NCBI RefSeq assembly: GCF_020510705.1
Contig: NZ_CP075184.1
Location: 1,426,001 to 1,490,000, forward strand
Length of the DNA: 64,000 nt
Direction: 5' to 3'
Source: Acidovorax radicis
GTDB lineage: Bacteria; Pseudomonadota; Gammaproteobacteria; Burkholderiales; Burkholderiaceae_C
Shown: piece after piece, positions 8,454 to 18,169 of the stretch
Layout: each line of letters begins with the position of its first letter
Numbering within the stretch: position 1 is the first letter of the stretch
Translations under genes and position numbers: made by a program
Notes under the pieces: model-generated
What the model was told of the DNA's origin: nothing
Database searches by the model: none
Seen by the model: the letters and a program-made list of their open reading frames with translations, nothing else

Positions 8454-8732
8454 GAATGTTCTGGAAAAATGAGTGGGCGCGCGCCAGACAGGGCGACACA
8501 ACAGCGTGGCGGTGTGGGCGCAACACCAAGGCGGAATTTACCCCAGCGCCCTAATCTGCCTTGCGGTCGATGGGCAACGCGGCGCGCGGCGCGTGCTGGG
8601 TGTGAATGGCATGGATTGAAAGAGCCGACCAGATCCCCTGCAAGGAACGTCCCAAACGTGCCAAAGGCTCGCCAGCAAGAAGACGCCACCCCTTCGCCTG
8701 AGGCTCGGGCGGCCACACACTGGCTGGATGAT

Positions 8733-9683
8733 CTATGCGTGCACCGGCTGGGCAATACGTCCGCGCAGCACGCGCTCGAAATGGGTGGGGTCGTGGGGCG
8801 TGAGCATCGAGGCCTCGCGCGGCAGGTGATAGTCCCACAGGCGCGAGATCCAAAACCGTAGCGCCCCGGCGCGCAGCATGGCGGGCAGCAGCTCGCGCTC
8901 GGCGGCGGTGAGTGGCCGCACGGCCTGGTAGGCGTCCAGCATGCGGGTGGCGCGTTCGGCGTCATGCGCGCCGGTGGGCAGGTCAATACACCAGTCGTTC
9001 AGGCACACCGCCAAGTCAAACAGCCAGGTGTCCACGCCCGCAAAGTAGAAGTCGAAAAAGCCCGTCAGCGTTTCGCCGTCGAACATCACGTTGTCGCGAA
9101 ACAGGTCGGCATGCACCGGGCCCCGGGGCAGGGCGGTATAGGTGGAGCCCGCTGCAATGTGATTTTGGTAGGCCAGCTCGGCGCGCAGCAGTGCGGCCTG
9201 GCCCGGGTCGATGTGGGGCAACACCACGGGCACGGTTTCGTTCCACCAGGGCAGGCCGCGCAGGTTGGGCTGGTGGCGGTCGAAGTCGCGCCCGGCCAGG
9301 TGCATGCGCGCCAGCATGGTGCCCACGGCGGCGCAGTGCACGCCTTGGGGCGCCAGCTGGCTTTTGCCGCGCAGCTTGTTCACCACGGCGGCTGGTTTGC
9401 CACACACCGTGTGCAGGATTTCGCCATTGCGGTCGCTGCGTGGGTCGGGCACGGGCACGCCACCGTGTGCCAGGTGTTTCATCAGGTGCAGATAAAACGG
9501 CAGTTGTTCGGCCGTGAGGCGCTCGAACAAGGTCAGCACGAATTCGCCCTGATCGCTGGTCAGAAAGTAGTTGGTGTTCTCGATACCGCCCTCGATGCCG
9601 CGCAGCTCCACCAGCTCACCGAGTTGCAAACGGCGCAGCAATTCGCGCGCCTCGTGGGGGGAGACTTCGGTAAAAACGGCCAT
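8733..9683 (-). CDS. thrB: Homoserine kinase (APH-fold type)
   Basis: A 316-residue cytoplasmic kinase that phosphorylates L-homoserine in threonine synthesis. It is the aminoglycoside-phosphotransferase-like type, not the GHMP type: the catalytic loop HADLFRDN gives H191, D193 and N198, and the metal-binding DFY gives D211. The N-terminal [10 protein letters not shown] forms the nucleotide-loop region. Length is standard. In many Gammaproteobacteria and Betaproteobacteria thrB of this type lies beside a DUF2782 gene and polA, as here. The 278-bp spacer downstream to 8454 holds nothing I can name. Confidence 0.93.
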   Translation of the reverse strand: MAVFTEVSPHEARELLRRLQLGELVELRGIEGGIENTNYFLTSDQGEFVLTLFERLTAEQLPFYLHLMKHLAHGGVPVPDPRSDRNGEILHTVCGKPAAVVNKLRGKSQLAPQGVHCAAVGTMLARMHLAGRDFDRHQPNLRGLPWWNETVPVVLPHIDPGQAALLRAELAYQNHIAAGSTYTALPRGPVHADLFRDNVMFDGETLTGFFDFYFAGVDTWLFDLAVCLNDWCIDLPTGAHDAERATRMLDAYQAVRPLTAAERELLPAMLRAGALRFWISRLWDYHLPREASMLTPHDPTHFERVLRGRIAQPVHA

Positions 9684-9836
9684 CGCTCAGGGTCGTAGAA
9701 AAAGAGGGGGAGAAAGAAAAGAGGGCGGGGCGAGGTCACCAGACGCAGCGGCGGCCGCATCGCGCAAGCACGGCGCTGGCGCAGCGTGTGCCCCGGGGCT
9801 GCCGGTGCCGTGCCACTGCCGCTGCCATGGCCGGGT

Positions 9837-10196
9837 TCAGAACTTCAGCACGTTCCAGACACGGGGGGCGGTGTTGGTTTCCGCGCCGTTCTGGCTGCCT
9901 GTGCGGTTGCCGGTTCCCTCGGGCGATTGCACCTCGTAGCTGGGCATGTTGCCGGTCTTGGGCTGCACAGAAATGTTGCGCGTCTGGCCGCCCACACGCA
10001 GTTCGTTCACACGGCTGCCGGCGTCTTCGACCTGGATGTGTTCGGTGCGCTGCTCGCGTTGGGCGGGAGCTTGCTCTTGGTTTGATAGCTGCTCGCGCTT
10101 ATCAGTCGTGCGCTGAGGGGCATTTTGACTGCTATTTTGAGCAAAAACGGGGGCCGTGGCCAGAGCCAGCAGCAGCAAAGAATAAGAGGCGCGCAT
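9837..10196 (-). CDS. Small exported protein, DUF2782-like
   Basis: A 119-residue protein starting MRASYSLLLLALATAPVFAQ, a signal peptide. The conserved part VNELRVGGQTRNISVQPKTG followed by PSYEVQSP resembles the DUF2782 pattern, and the position between thrB and polA supports it. Residues around 20-40 (SQNAPQRTTDKREQLSNQEQ) are encoded by a diverged copy of the genomic palindromic repeat (10082-10140), so this low-complexity linker seems to be repeat-derived. The function of DUF2782 proteins is unknown. Confidence 0.7.
   Translation of the reverse strand: MRASYSLLLLALATAPVFAQNSSQNAPQRTTDKREQLSNQEQAPAQREQRTEHIQVEDAGSRVNELRVGGQTRNISVQPKTGNMPSYEVQSPEGTGNRTGSQNGAETNTAPRVWNVLKF
10082..10140. 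repeat. Palindromic repeat copy inside a coding sequence
   Basis: The plus strand reads TTTGATAGCTGCTCGCGCTT followed by GTGCGCTGAGGGGC, a diverged copy of the intergenic palindrome seen elsewhere in the window. It lies in frame within the DUF2782-like gene. Confidence 0.6.
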
Positions 10197-10313
10197 GCCG
10201 TCAATTGTAGGGCGGCACCGGGCTTGGGGGTGTGGGGGGCTTTCCGGGGCTTTGGGGTGCCGCCGGGTGCGCTGGCTTTGCCCGGATGCCCCGTGCAGCA
10301 CCCGGGCAAAATT

Positions 10314-11537
10314 TCAGCGTGTGCCTGCAGCGCCGGGCGCGGTGCCCGCCTCGTCGTCCACCGCCTTTTGCACCAGGCGGTAAAACGATTCGCGGGCCTC
10401 CATGGCGACCGGGTCGCGTGCGCCGCCCGCCCAGTTGGCGTTCGACACGATCACGAGTTGGCGTGCGGGGTCGATGAAGATGCCCTGGCCAAAGATGCCC
10501 CGCGCGCTGAAGCTGCCGGTGTCATACGTCCACCACTGGTAGCCATAACCCCGGCCCGGCTGGTCGATGGGAGTGCGGCGTGTGGTGGCCTCGGCCAGCC
10601 AACCGTCGGGCACGATGCTTTGGCCGTTGACCACAGCGCCGCCCAGAATGAATTGCCCAAAACGCGCATAGTCCAGCGTGGCGGCCTGCAGGCAGCAGCC
10701 GCTGATCTCTTGCCCCGTCTTGCTCAGCAGCCAGGTGGCCTGCTGCGCCATGCCCGCCGGTTGCCAGACCTTTTCGGAGAGGTATTGGGCCAGTGATTTT
10801 TTCGTGGCCTGGCTCACCAGAATGCCCACCAGGTTGGTCTCGCCCGTGCTGTAGTGCCAGCGCGTGCCGGCAGGCACCTCGCGCGGCAATTGGCGCATAT
10901 AGCTCACCAGGGCGTCCACACCGCCTTCGGGTTTGTGGTTGTTGAACTTCGCCACGTCGGAGTTCGGGTCGGCGTAGTCTTCGTTCCATCGCACGCCGGA
11001 GGTCATGGTGAGCAACTGGCGCACGCTCACATCGTCATAGGCCGAGCCTTTCATGTCGGGTATGTAGGCACTCACCTTGTCGTCCATGCTCTTGATGGCG
11101 CCATCGCGCAGCGCCGCACCGACCAGGGTGGAGGTGAAGGATTTGGCCACCGAGAAACTCGTCCAGCGCCCGTCCTTGTCAAAACCCAGGCCATAGCGCT
11201 CCAGGCGCAACTTGCCGTTGTGCACCACCACCAGGCCAGCCGCGCGCTGGCCCGCCATGTAGGTGTCGATATCCAGCGGCAATGCCAGCGGTGGCCCGGG
11301 TGGCAGGGCGGTTGGGGCGGTGCTGGCCGGGATCACGTGCCACTTGGCCAGCAGCGAGATGCGGTCCAGCGCGCGAAAGGCCGCATCGCGCTGCGGCACG
11401 GTCCAGAAGAGCAGGTCGCGGTTGGTGGGCACGGTTTTGAGCAAGCCACGGGTTTCCTTGTCCAGGCTGAGCCACCCAGCGGTGCCAGCCACGGCCAGGG
11501 CCAACAAGCCCCCCAGGGCGATTTTTTTGAGTTTCAA
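10314..11537 (-). CDS. Serine hydrolase, beta-lactamase class C / NylB-like fold
   Basis: A 407-residue protein with an N-terminal membrane anchor or signal (MKLKKIALGGLLALAVAG). The catalytic SxxK motif is SVAK at S129-K132, and a tyrosine motif HYSTGETN lies near Y229. RYGLGFDKDGRWTSFS is typical of 6-aminohexanoate-dimer hydrolase-like enzymes. The natural substrate is unknown; such proteins act as esterases, amidases or peptidases in the envelope. It is divergent from polA with about 130 bp between the starts. GTAPGAAGTR at the C-terminus is an extra tail. Confidence 0.85.
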   Translation of the reverse strand: MKLKKIALGGLLALAVAGTAGWLSLDKETRGLLKTVPTNRDLLFWTVPQRDAAFRALDRISLLAKWHVIPASTAPTALPPGPPLALPLDIDTYMAGQRAAGLVVVHNGKLRLERYGLGFDKDGRWTSFSVAKSFTSTLVGAALRDGAIKSMDDKVSAYIPDMKGSAYDDVSVRQLLTMTSGVRWNEDYADPNSDVAKFNNHKPEGGVDALVSYMRQLPREVPAGTRWHYSTGETNLVGILVSQATKKSLAQYLSEKVWQPAGMAQQATWLLSKTGQEISGCCLQAATLDYARFGQFILGGAVVNGQSIVPDGWLAEATTRRTPIDQPGRGYGYQWWTYDTGSFSARGIFGQGIFIDPARQLVIVSNANWAGGARDPVAMEARESFYRLVQKAVDDEAGTAPGAAGTR

Positions 11538-11668
11538 GGTGCTTCTCTTGTGTCTGTGGTTTTACGTTGGCATTGAAGCGCAATGGGGCTTTGTCCCCTA
11601 CAGGGTATTTGCCGGGAAGCCCGGGTGGGCTGGCGCATCGGGGCCGGCATCCTGTGCACAATCGCCGC

Positions 11669-14461
11669 ATGAGCAATAAAAAGACCCTGGTGCTGGTGGA
11701 CGGCTCCAGCTACCTGTACCGCGCCTTCCATGCCATGCCCGACCTGCGGGCCGTGCCGGGCGACATGACGAGTGCCGCCACGGGCGCCATTCGCGGCATG
11801 ATCAATATGATGCAGGCGCTGCGCAAGGAAGTGCACGCTGACTACGCCGCCTGCGTTTTTGATGCGTCGGGCCCCACGTTTCGCGATGCCCTTTACCCTG
11901 AGTACAAGGCCCAGCGCGCGCCCATGCCCGACGATTTGCGCGCGCAGATTGTGCCTATCCACGACGTGGTGCGGATGATGGGCTGGACGGTGCTGGCCAT
12001 CAGCGGTGTGGAGGCCGATGACGTGATCGGCACCCTGGCCGTGACCGCTGCCGCCCAGGGCATCGAGGTGGTGGTGAGCAGTGGCGACAAGGACCTGAGC
12101 CAGCTGGTCAATGACCACATCACCATCATCGACACCATGAGCGGCAAGCGCCGCGACGTGGCAGGGGTGACCGCCGAGTTTGGTGTGCCCCCGCACCTGA
12201 TGGTGGACTACCAGACCCTGGTGGGCGACACGGTGGACAACGTGCCCGGCGTGCCCAAGGTGGGCCCCAAAACCGCCGCCAAGTGGCTCATGGAATATGG
12301 CTCGCTCGACGCGTTGCTTGAACGCGCCACCGAGATCAAGGGCGTGGCGGGAGAAAACCTGCGCAACACCATCGGCTGGCTGCCCACGGGCCGGCAACTG
12401 GTCACCATCAAGACCGACTGCGACCTGACCGCCGATCTGCCAGACCTGCCTGCACTCGATGCCATGGCCATGGGCGAGCCACAAACAGAGCCTTTGCGCG
12501 CCTTCTATGAAAAGTATGGGTTCAAGGGCTTGGCCAGCGCGCTCAAGAGCGCCGCACCGGCCGCTGCAGCGGCCCCTGCTGTGGCCATGCCCGGCCAAAG
12601 CGGCGACCTGTTCTCCGACCATTCCGCCAGCCCCGTGGCCGAGGCGGCCCAGCACCGCGCCGTGGTGTACGACACTATCCTGAACTGGACCGACTTTGAC
12701 CAGTGGATGCAGCGCCTGCACCAGGCCGAGCTGGTCGCCATCGACACCGAAACCACCTCGCTCGACGAGATGCGCGCCGAAATCGTCGGCATCTCCTTTA
12801 GCGTGCAGGCGGGCGAGGCGGCTTACATCCCGCTGGCCCACACCGGGCCCGATGCGCCGGTGCAACTGCCGTGGGAAGAGGTGCTGGCGCGCATGAAGCC
12901 CTGGCTGGAAGACGCCAAGCGCCACAAGCTGGGCCAGCACATCAAGTACGACCGCCATGTGTTCGCCAACCACGGCATCGAGGTGCAAGGCTACGCGCAC
13001 GACACCATGCTGCAAAGCTACGTGCTCGAAGTGCACAAGCCCCACAACCTCACCAGCCTGGCCGACCGCCACACGGGCCGCAAAGGCATCAGCTACGAAG
13101 ACCTGTGCGGCAAGGGTGCGCACCAGATTCCTTTCGCCCAGGTGCCGGTCGACAAGGCCGCAGCCTACTCGTGCGAAGACTCGGACCAGACGCTGGATGT
13201 GCACAACGCGCTGTGGCCCTTGCTGCAGGCGGATGACAAATTGCGCTTCATCTACGAGCTGGAGATACAGAGCAGCGAGGCCCTGTACCGCATCGAGCGC
13301 AACGGCGTGCTGATCGACGCACCCACGCTGGCCGCGCAAAGCCATGCACTGGGCCAACGCATCGTGCAGCTGGAGACCGAGGCGTACGAGATTGCAGGCC
13401 AGCCCTTCAACCTGAGCAGCCCCAAGCAACTGGGCGAAATCTTCTTCGACAAGCTGGGCATGCCCGTGGTGAAGAAGACCGCCACCGGCGCCCGCAGCAC
13501 CGACGAAGAAGTGCTGGAAAAGCTGGCTGAGGATTACCCCCTGCCCGCCAAGCTGCTGGAGCACCGATCGCTGAGCAAACTCAAGGGCACCTACACCGAC
13601 AAGCTGGCGCAACTGGCGCTGCCGCGCACCGGCCGCGTGCACACGCACTATGCGCAGGCCGTGGCCGTCACCGGGCGTCTGTCGAGCAACGACCCCAACC
13701 TGCAGAACATCCCCATCCGCACGCCCGAAGGCCGCCGCGTGCGCGAGGCCTTCGTGGCACCGCCCGGCTGCGTGATTGCCAGCGCCGACTACAGCCAGAT
13801 CGAACTGCGCATCATGGCCCACATCAGCGGCGACCACGCCTTGCTGCACGCCTTTCACGCCGGCCTGGACGTGCACCGCGCCACCGCTGCTGAGGTCTTT
13901 GGCGTGTCCGTGGACCAGGTGACTAGCGAACAACGCCGCTACGCCAAGGTCATCAATTTCGGCCTCATCTACGGCATGAGCAGTTTTGGCCTGGCCAAAA
14001 ACCTCGGCATTGAAACCAAGGCCGCCGCCGCCTACATCGACCGCTACTTCCAGCGCTACCCCGGCGTGAAGCAGTACATGGACGAAACCAAGGCCGCCGC
14101 CAAATCCATGGGCTATGTCGAAACGGTGTTTGGCCGGCGCCTGTACCTGCCAGAAATCAACAGCCCCAACGGCCCGCGCCGCAGCGGTGCTGAGCGCGCG
14201 GCCATCAACGCGCCTATGCAGGGCACGGCGGCCGATCTCATCAAGATGGCCATGGTGGCGGTTCAGAAGGAACTGGATGCCCACAAGCCCAGCATCAAGA
14301 TGGTCATGCAGGTGCACGACGAATTGGTGTTCGAGCTGCCCGAGGGCGAGGTGGACTGGCTGCGCAGCCACATCCCGCGCCTCATGGCCGGCGTGGCTGC
14401 GCTCAAGGTGCCACTGTTGGCCGAAGTGGGCGTGGGGCCCAACTGGGACAAGGCCCATTGA
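11669..14461 (+). CDS. polA: DNA polymerase I
   Basis: A 930-residue replication and repair polymerase. The order is a 5'-3' exonuclease domain (residues 1 to about 290, GSSYLYRAFHAMPD), a 3'-5' proofreading domain with AIDTETTS (D359 and E361 present, so likely active), and the polymerase domain with motif A DYSQIELR (D707), motif B RRYAKVINFGLIYG and motif C VHDELVF (H883-D884). The ATG at 11669 gives the canonical MSNKKTLVLVDGSSYL; the frame upstream to 11567 is non-coding extension. Length is normal. Confidence 0.98.
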   Translation: MSNKKTLVLVDGSSYLYRAFHAMPDLRAVPGDMTSAATGAIRGMINMMQALRKEVHADYAACVFDASGPTFRDALYPEYKAQRAPMPDDLRAQIVPIHDVVRMMGWTVLAISGVEADDVIGTLAVTAAAQGIEVVVSSGDKDLSQLVNDHITIIDTMSGKRRDVAGVTAEFGVPPHLMVDYQTLVGDTVDNVPGVPKVGPKTAAKWLMEYGSLDALLERATEIKGVAGENLRNTIGWLPTGRQLVTIKTDCDLTADLPDLPALDAMAMGEPQTEPLRAFYEKYGFKGLASALKSAAPAAAAAPAVAMPGQSGDLFSDHSASPVAEAAQHRAVVYDTILNWTDFDQWMQRLHQAELVAIDTETTSLDEMRAEIVGISFSVQAGEAAYIPLAHTGPDAPVQLPWEEVLARMKPWLEDAKRHKLGQHIKYDRHVFANHGIEVQGYAHDTMLQSYVLEVHKPHNLTSLADRHTGRKGISYEDLCGKGAHQIPFAQVPVDKAAAYSCEDSDQTLDVHNALWPLLQADDKLRFIYELEIQSSEALYRIERNGVLIDAPTLAAQSHALGQRIVQLETEAYEIAGQPFNLSSPKQLGEIFFDKLGMPVVKKTATGARSTDEEVLEKLAEDYPLPAKLLEHRSLSKLKGTYTDKLAQLALPRTGRVHTHYAQAVAVTGRLSSNDPNLQNIPIRTPEGRRVREAFVAPPGCVIASADYSQIELRIMAHISGDHALLHAFHAGLDVHRATAAEVFGVSVDQVTSEQRRYAKVINFGLIYGMSSFGLAKNLGIETKAAAAYIDRYFQRYPGVKQYMDETKAAAKSMGYVETVFGRRLYLPEINSPNGPRRSGAERAAINAPMQGTAADLIKMAMVAVQKELDAHKPSIKMVMQVHDELVFELPEGEVDWLRSHIPRLMAGVAALKVPLLAEVGVGPNWDKAH

Positions 14462-14625
14462 CTTGGCGCATCGGCCTCAGAAGCCCGGGCCGCGCCCCAG
14501 GCGGTCTTGCGCCGATGGCACATTCTGCCGGTGGCAGGCGTCCGTATCGTTGGGCGTGACGGCACCTGTTTCGCGGCAAGGTGGCGGGTGTACGGTGCAC
14601 GCCGGTAGGGTGTCGGTTGGTATGG

Positions 14626-14683
14626 TTTTGATAGCTGCCAGCGCTTTCTGCATAAGCGCTAGAGGCTGTTTTGGCTCAATTTT
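14626..14683 (+). repeat. Palindromic repeat copy downstream of polA
   Basis: TTTTGATAGCTGCCAGCGC, then TGCATAAGCGCTAGAGGC and a T-rich end. The arms AGCGCTT and AAGCGCT can form a hairpin. It lies in the 351-bp spacer between polA and the ABC exporter, which shows nothing else. Confidence 0.8.
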
Positions 14684-14812
14684 CCAGTCGCGGGGTGCGC
14701 TGGCGCCGCCACAATACCCTTTGTAAACCACGGCGGGCGCTGACCGGCGACAGGCGCTCGCTGTGTCCTTTGTTGCGCTGCACGCGCCCATTCACCCCGC
14801 AGGAGGCAACCC

Positions 14813-16579
14813 ATGCACATTCTCTGGACCTACCTGCGCCCGCACGGCAAGCTGGCTTTGCTGGCGCTGTTGCTGGCGGCTGTGAGCCAGGTGCTGGCCC
14901 TGGTGGACCCGATCATTTTTGGCAAGATCATTGACGGCTATGCCGTGCACCCGGCGGGCAAAAGCAACGACGAGTTGATTTCTGGCGTGCTGCGCCTGCT
15001 GGGCTTGGCCGTGGGGGTGGCGGTGCTGTCGCGGCTGGCCAAGACGCTGCAGGAATACGTCACGCGCCTGGTGGTGCAAAAACTGGGCACGCAGATCTTC
15101 AACGACGGACTGCGCCAGGTGCTGCGCCTCAAATTTCAGGAGTTCGCTGAAATGCGCAGCGGCGAGACGCTCTCGCTGCTGCAAAAAGTGCGGCAAGACA
15201 GCGAGCGTTTCATCAACGCCTTCATCAACACCGTGTTCGCTGCCTTCGTGGGCGTGAGCTTTCTGATCTGGTATGCGGTAACGCGGCACTGGGCACTGGT
15301 GCCGGTGTTTTTGATCGGCGTGCTGGTGCTGGGTGGGCTCACGGGCTTGCTGAGCCGTGAAATCAAGAGCCAGCAGCGCTCGATCGTGCGCGAGACCAAC
15401 CGCAGCTCGGGGTTCATCACCGAGTCGCTGCGCAACATCGAGCTGATCAAAAGCCTGGGGCTGACCTTCCCCGAGATTCGGCGGCTGCAGGCGCAAACCC
15501 AAAAGATCTTTGCGCTCGAGATGCAAAAGGTCAAACGCATCCGCCTGTTGTCGTTTCTGCAGGGCACCACGCTCAGCCTGCTCAAGCTGGCCATCTTGTT
15601 CGCGCTGCTGTGGCTGATCTTCAAGGATGTGCTGAGCACGGGCGAACTGATCGCCATGCAGTTCATATCGGTGGCCATTTTTGCGCCGCTGCAAGAGCTG
15701 GGCAACATCATCCTGGCCTGGCGCGAGGCCGAGGCGTCGTTGCTCAACTTCGACGCGCTGATGAAAAAACCGGTGGAGCGCAGGCCCAAGGTTTCGGTGC
15801 ATGTCGGGCCGGTGCGCCAAGTGCGCTTTCGCGATGTTGTCTTCCGGCACCGGGGGGCCGCAGACAACGCGCTCGACGGCGTGAGCTTCAGCGCCGGACT
15901 GGGCGACACGGTGGCCTTTGTCGGGCCGTCTGGATCGGGCAAGTCCACGCTGGTCAAGCTGCTGGTGGGCTTGTACGCCCCTGGCAGCGGCGAGATCTTC
16001 TACAACGGTGTTTCCACCACCCAGTTGCGCTACAACGAAGTGCGCCGCCAGATCGGCTTTGTGACGCAGGAGACCCATCTGTTTGCTGGCAGCCTGCGCG
16101 AGAACATGCTGGTGGTCAAGCCCGACGCCAGCGATGCCGAGGTCATCGCCGCCATGCAGCAGGCGGCCTGCGCCCATTTGCTGGACAAGGCCCCAGAGGG
16201 GCTGGACACGCCCGTCGGCGAGATGGGCGTGCGCCTGTCTGGCGGTGAAAAACAGCGACTGTCGATTGCGCGCGCGCTGCTGCGCCAGCCGCCGCTGCTG
16301 ATCTTTGACGAAGCCACCTCGGCACTGGACTCGCTGACCGAAGAGCAGATCACCGACACCGTGCGGCACCTGTCTACCGAGAGCACGCGCATCACCATCC
16401 TGATTGCACACCGGCTCTCGACCGTCTTGCATGCGCAAACCATTTTTGTGCTCGAAAAGGGACGCATCGTGGAGTCGGGCAACCACCTGGAGCTGCTGGA
16501 GCGGCGCGGCCTGTACTACGCCATGTGGCGCCAGCAGATTGGTGAGCGCCCGGCCCCCCGGGGCCCCCCGGGCACCTGA
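14813..16579 (+). CDS. ABC exporter, fused membrane and ATPase domains
   Basis: A 588-residue half-transporter. The transmembrane domain (residues 1 to about 310, six segments) is followed by a nucleotide-binding domain with Walker A GPSGSGKST, signature LSGGEKQR, Walker B LLIFDEATSALD and H-loop AHRLST. Such proteins work as dimers exporting lipids, peptides or drugs; the substrate cannot be read from sequence. AGGAGG lies six bases before the ATG, a strong ribosome site. The C-terminus carries a Pro/Arg-rich tail (RPAPRGPPGT). The preceding spacer contains a repeat and probably the promoter. Confidence 0.92.
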   Translation: MHILWTYLRPHGKLALLALLLAAVSQVLALVDPIIFGKIIDGYAVHPAGKSNDELISGVLRLLGLAVGVAVLSRLAKTLQEYVTRLVVQKLGTQIFNDGLRQVLRLKFQEFAEMRSGETLSLLQKVRQDSERFINAFINTVFAAFVGVSFLIWYAVTRHWALVPVFLIGVLVLGGLTGLLSREIKSQQRSIVRETNRSSGFITESLRNIELIKSLGLTFPEIRRLQAQTQKIFALEMQKVKRIRLLSFLQGTTLSLLKLAILFALLWLIFKDVLSTGELIAMQFISVAIFAPLQELGNIILAWREAEASLLNFDALMKKPVERRPKVSVHVGPVRQVRFRDVVFRHRGAADNALDGVSFSAGLGDTVAFVGPSGSGKSTLVKLLVGLYAPGSGEIFYNGVSTTQLRYNEVRRQIGFVTQETHLFAGSLRENMLVVKPDASDAEVIAAMQQAACAHLLDKAPEGLDTPVGEMGVRLSGGEKQRLSIARALLRQPPLLIFDEATSALDSLTEEQITDTVRHLSTESTRITILIAHRLSTVLHAQTIFVLEKGRIVESGNHLELLERRGLYYAMWRQQIGERPAPRGPPGT

Positions 16580-16708
16580 GCGGCCCGAGGCCACAGAGCA
16601 GCCAGAATCCGATGCGCAAAATGCCGATGCGCCTTTGCCGCTGTAGCCCGCGTCCACCCCATGACCATGCCACCGCAATGTCTGGTGAAAAGTGACGCCC
16701 TATCTATA

Positions 16709-16740
16709 GGTATCGGCATAGGCATCGGCACAGGCTTAGG
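16709..16740. repeat. Imperfect GGYATC-type hexamer run
   Basis: About five consecutive hexamers GGTATC, GGCATA, GGCATC, GGCACA and GGCTTA lie in the spacer between the ABC and MFS genes. No function is apparent. Confidence 0.5.
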
Positions 16741-16845
16741 TGCGTGCCGGCGCCAAGGGGCACGGAGGCTGCGGAGCGCCTGACCGACCGACCATTCCAC
16801 CTTGACGGGCTTGTCCACCAGCGAGCCCGGACGCGAGCCCTTCCA

Positions 16846-18111
16846 ATGAACCCCTTTTCGTCAGCATCCGGCACCAGCATGAGAGCCAGGTTTCAAAAGA
16901 CCTTTCGCTCGCTGGGCAGGCACAATTACCGCCTCTGGGCCGCTGGCGCCTTCGTGTCCAACGTGGGAACGTGGATGCAGCGTATCGCGCAAGACTGGTT
17001 GGTGCTGACCCAATTGACGCCCCACAGCGGCACCGCGGTGGGGGTGGTGATGGCGCTGCAGTTCGGCCCGCCCATCATCCTGATGCCGTTGGTGGGCCGC
17101 GTGGCCGATCGCGTTGATCGCCGCAAATTGTTGCTGGCCACGCAGTCGGCGATGGCGGCCACGGCGCTTGGGCTGGGCCTGCTGGTGATTACGGGGCTTG
17201 TCACGTTGTGGCAGGTGTATGTGTTTGCCGGTCTTATGGGGTGCATCAGCGCCTTCGATGCCCCGGTGCGCCAGACCTTCGTGGCGGAGCTCGTGGGGGA
17301 TGAAGACCTGCCCAATGCCATCGCGCTGAACTCGACACTGTTCAACAGCGCTCAATTGATTGGCCCGGCCATCGCGGGGGTGTTGATCGCCATGTGGGGA
17401 ACAGGGTGGCTTTTCATCATCAACGGATTGAGCTTTGTCGCCGTCCTCTCATCGTTGCTGAAGATGCGTGTGAGCGAGCTGCGCCAGCTGACCAAGACCG
17501 GCGCGTCGGGGGCCGGCATGGTCGATGGCCTGCGCTATGTCAAACACAGGCCCGACCTTGTCATCGCCTTGACGATGCTGTTTGTGGTCGGCACCTACGG
17601 CGTCAATTTCTCGATTTTCATCTCGACCATGTCGGTCACAACGTTTCACGGCGGCCCCCATTTGTATGGGGCGCTGTCTTCAGCCCTGGCAGTGGGCTCG
17701 GTGTTGGGCGCCTTGCTCGCCGCTGGGCGCGAACAGCCCCGGCTGACGCTGTTGGCGGCCAGCGCTTTCGGGTTTGGCGTTGCCGGGGCACTTGCAGCAG
17801 TCATGCCCAATGTCTGGTCGTTCGGGGTGATGCTGGTCGCACTGGGTGCCATGGCGCAGACTTTCACGACCTCGACCAACAGCCTGGTTCAACTGAGAAC
17901 CGAGCCTGCCATGCGCGGTCGTGTCATGGCCATTTACATGGCCATCTTTCTGGGGTGCACGCCGCTTGGCGCCCCCCTGGTGGGGTGGGTGGCTGACTTT
18001 TTTGGCCCGCGCTGGGCACTGGGTGTGGGGGCGGCCTCCGGGTTTGTTGCTGCGATTTTTGCGTTCACTTATCACCGCTTTTTCATGGGCCAGAGACGCA
18101 TCCCGCAGTGA
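16846..18111 (+). CDS. MFS transporter, EntS-like (MFS_3) family
   Basis: A 421-residue protein with about 12 hydrophobic segments. RHNYRLWAAGAFVSNVGTW and GRVADRVDRRKLLLATQ are the characteristic first-loop blocks of the EntS/MFS_3 branch, whose known members export siderophores or drugs. The duplicated half contains RGRVMAIYMAIFLG. The start is uncertain: the ATG at 16846 gives MNPFSSASG, while 16879 (MRARFQKTF) is equally plausible and closer to homologues. It follows the ABC exporter in the same direction but with a 266-bp spacer, so is probably separate. Confidence 0.85.
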   Translation: MNPFSSASGTSMRARFQKTFRSLGRHNYRLWAAGAFVSNVGTWMQRIAQDWLVLTQLTPHSGTAVGVVMALQFGPPIILMPLVGRVADRVDRRKLLLATQSAMAATALGLGLLVITGLVTLWQVYVFAGLMGCISAFDAPVRQTFVAELVGDEDLPNAIALNSTLFNSAQLIGPAIAGVLIAMWGTGWLFIINGLSFVAVLSSLLKMRVSELRQLTKTGASGAGMVDGLRYVKHRPDLVIALTMLFVVGTYGVNFSIFISTMSVTTFHGGPHLYGALSSALAVGSVLGALLAAGREQPRLTLLAASAFGFGVAGALAAVMPNVWSFGVMLVALGAMAQTFTTSTNSLVQLRTEPAMRGRVMAIYMAIFLGCTPLGAPLVGWVADFFGPRWALGVGAASGFVAAIFAFTYHRFFMGQRRIPQ

Positions 18112-18169
18112 AGTGGGAGTCGTAAACTGGCCTGCGGCCATGGTCCCCGAAGGCATTACGTGTCCTCTA

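Noticed and set aside
11534..14458. 974-codon open frame antisense to polA
   Set aside because: It mirrors a codon-biased, G+C-rich gene; the protein is His/Gly/Leu-rich with no domain, and polA is unmistakable on the other strand.
14792..16678. 628-codon open frame antisense to the ABC exporter
   Set aside because: Gln/His/Arg-rich shadow with no motif.
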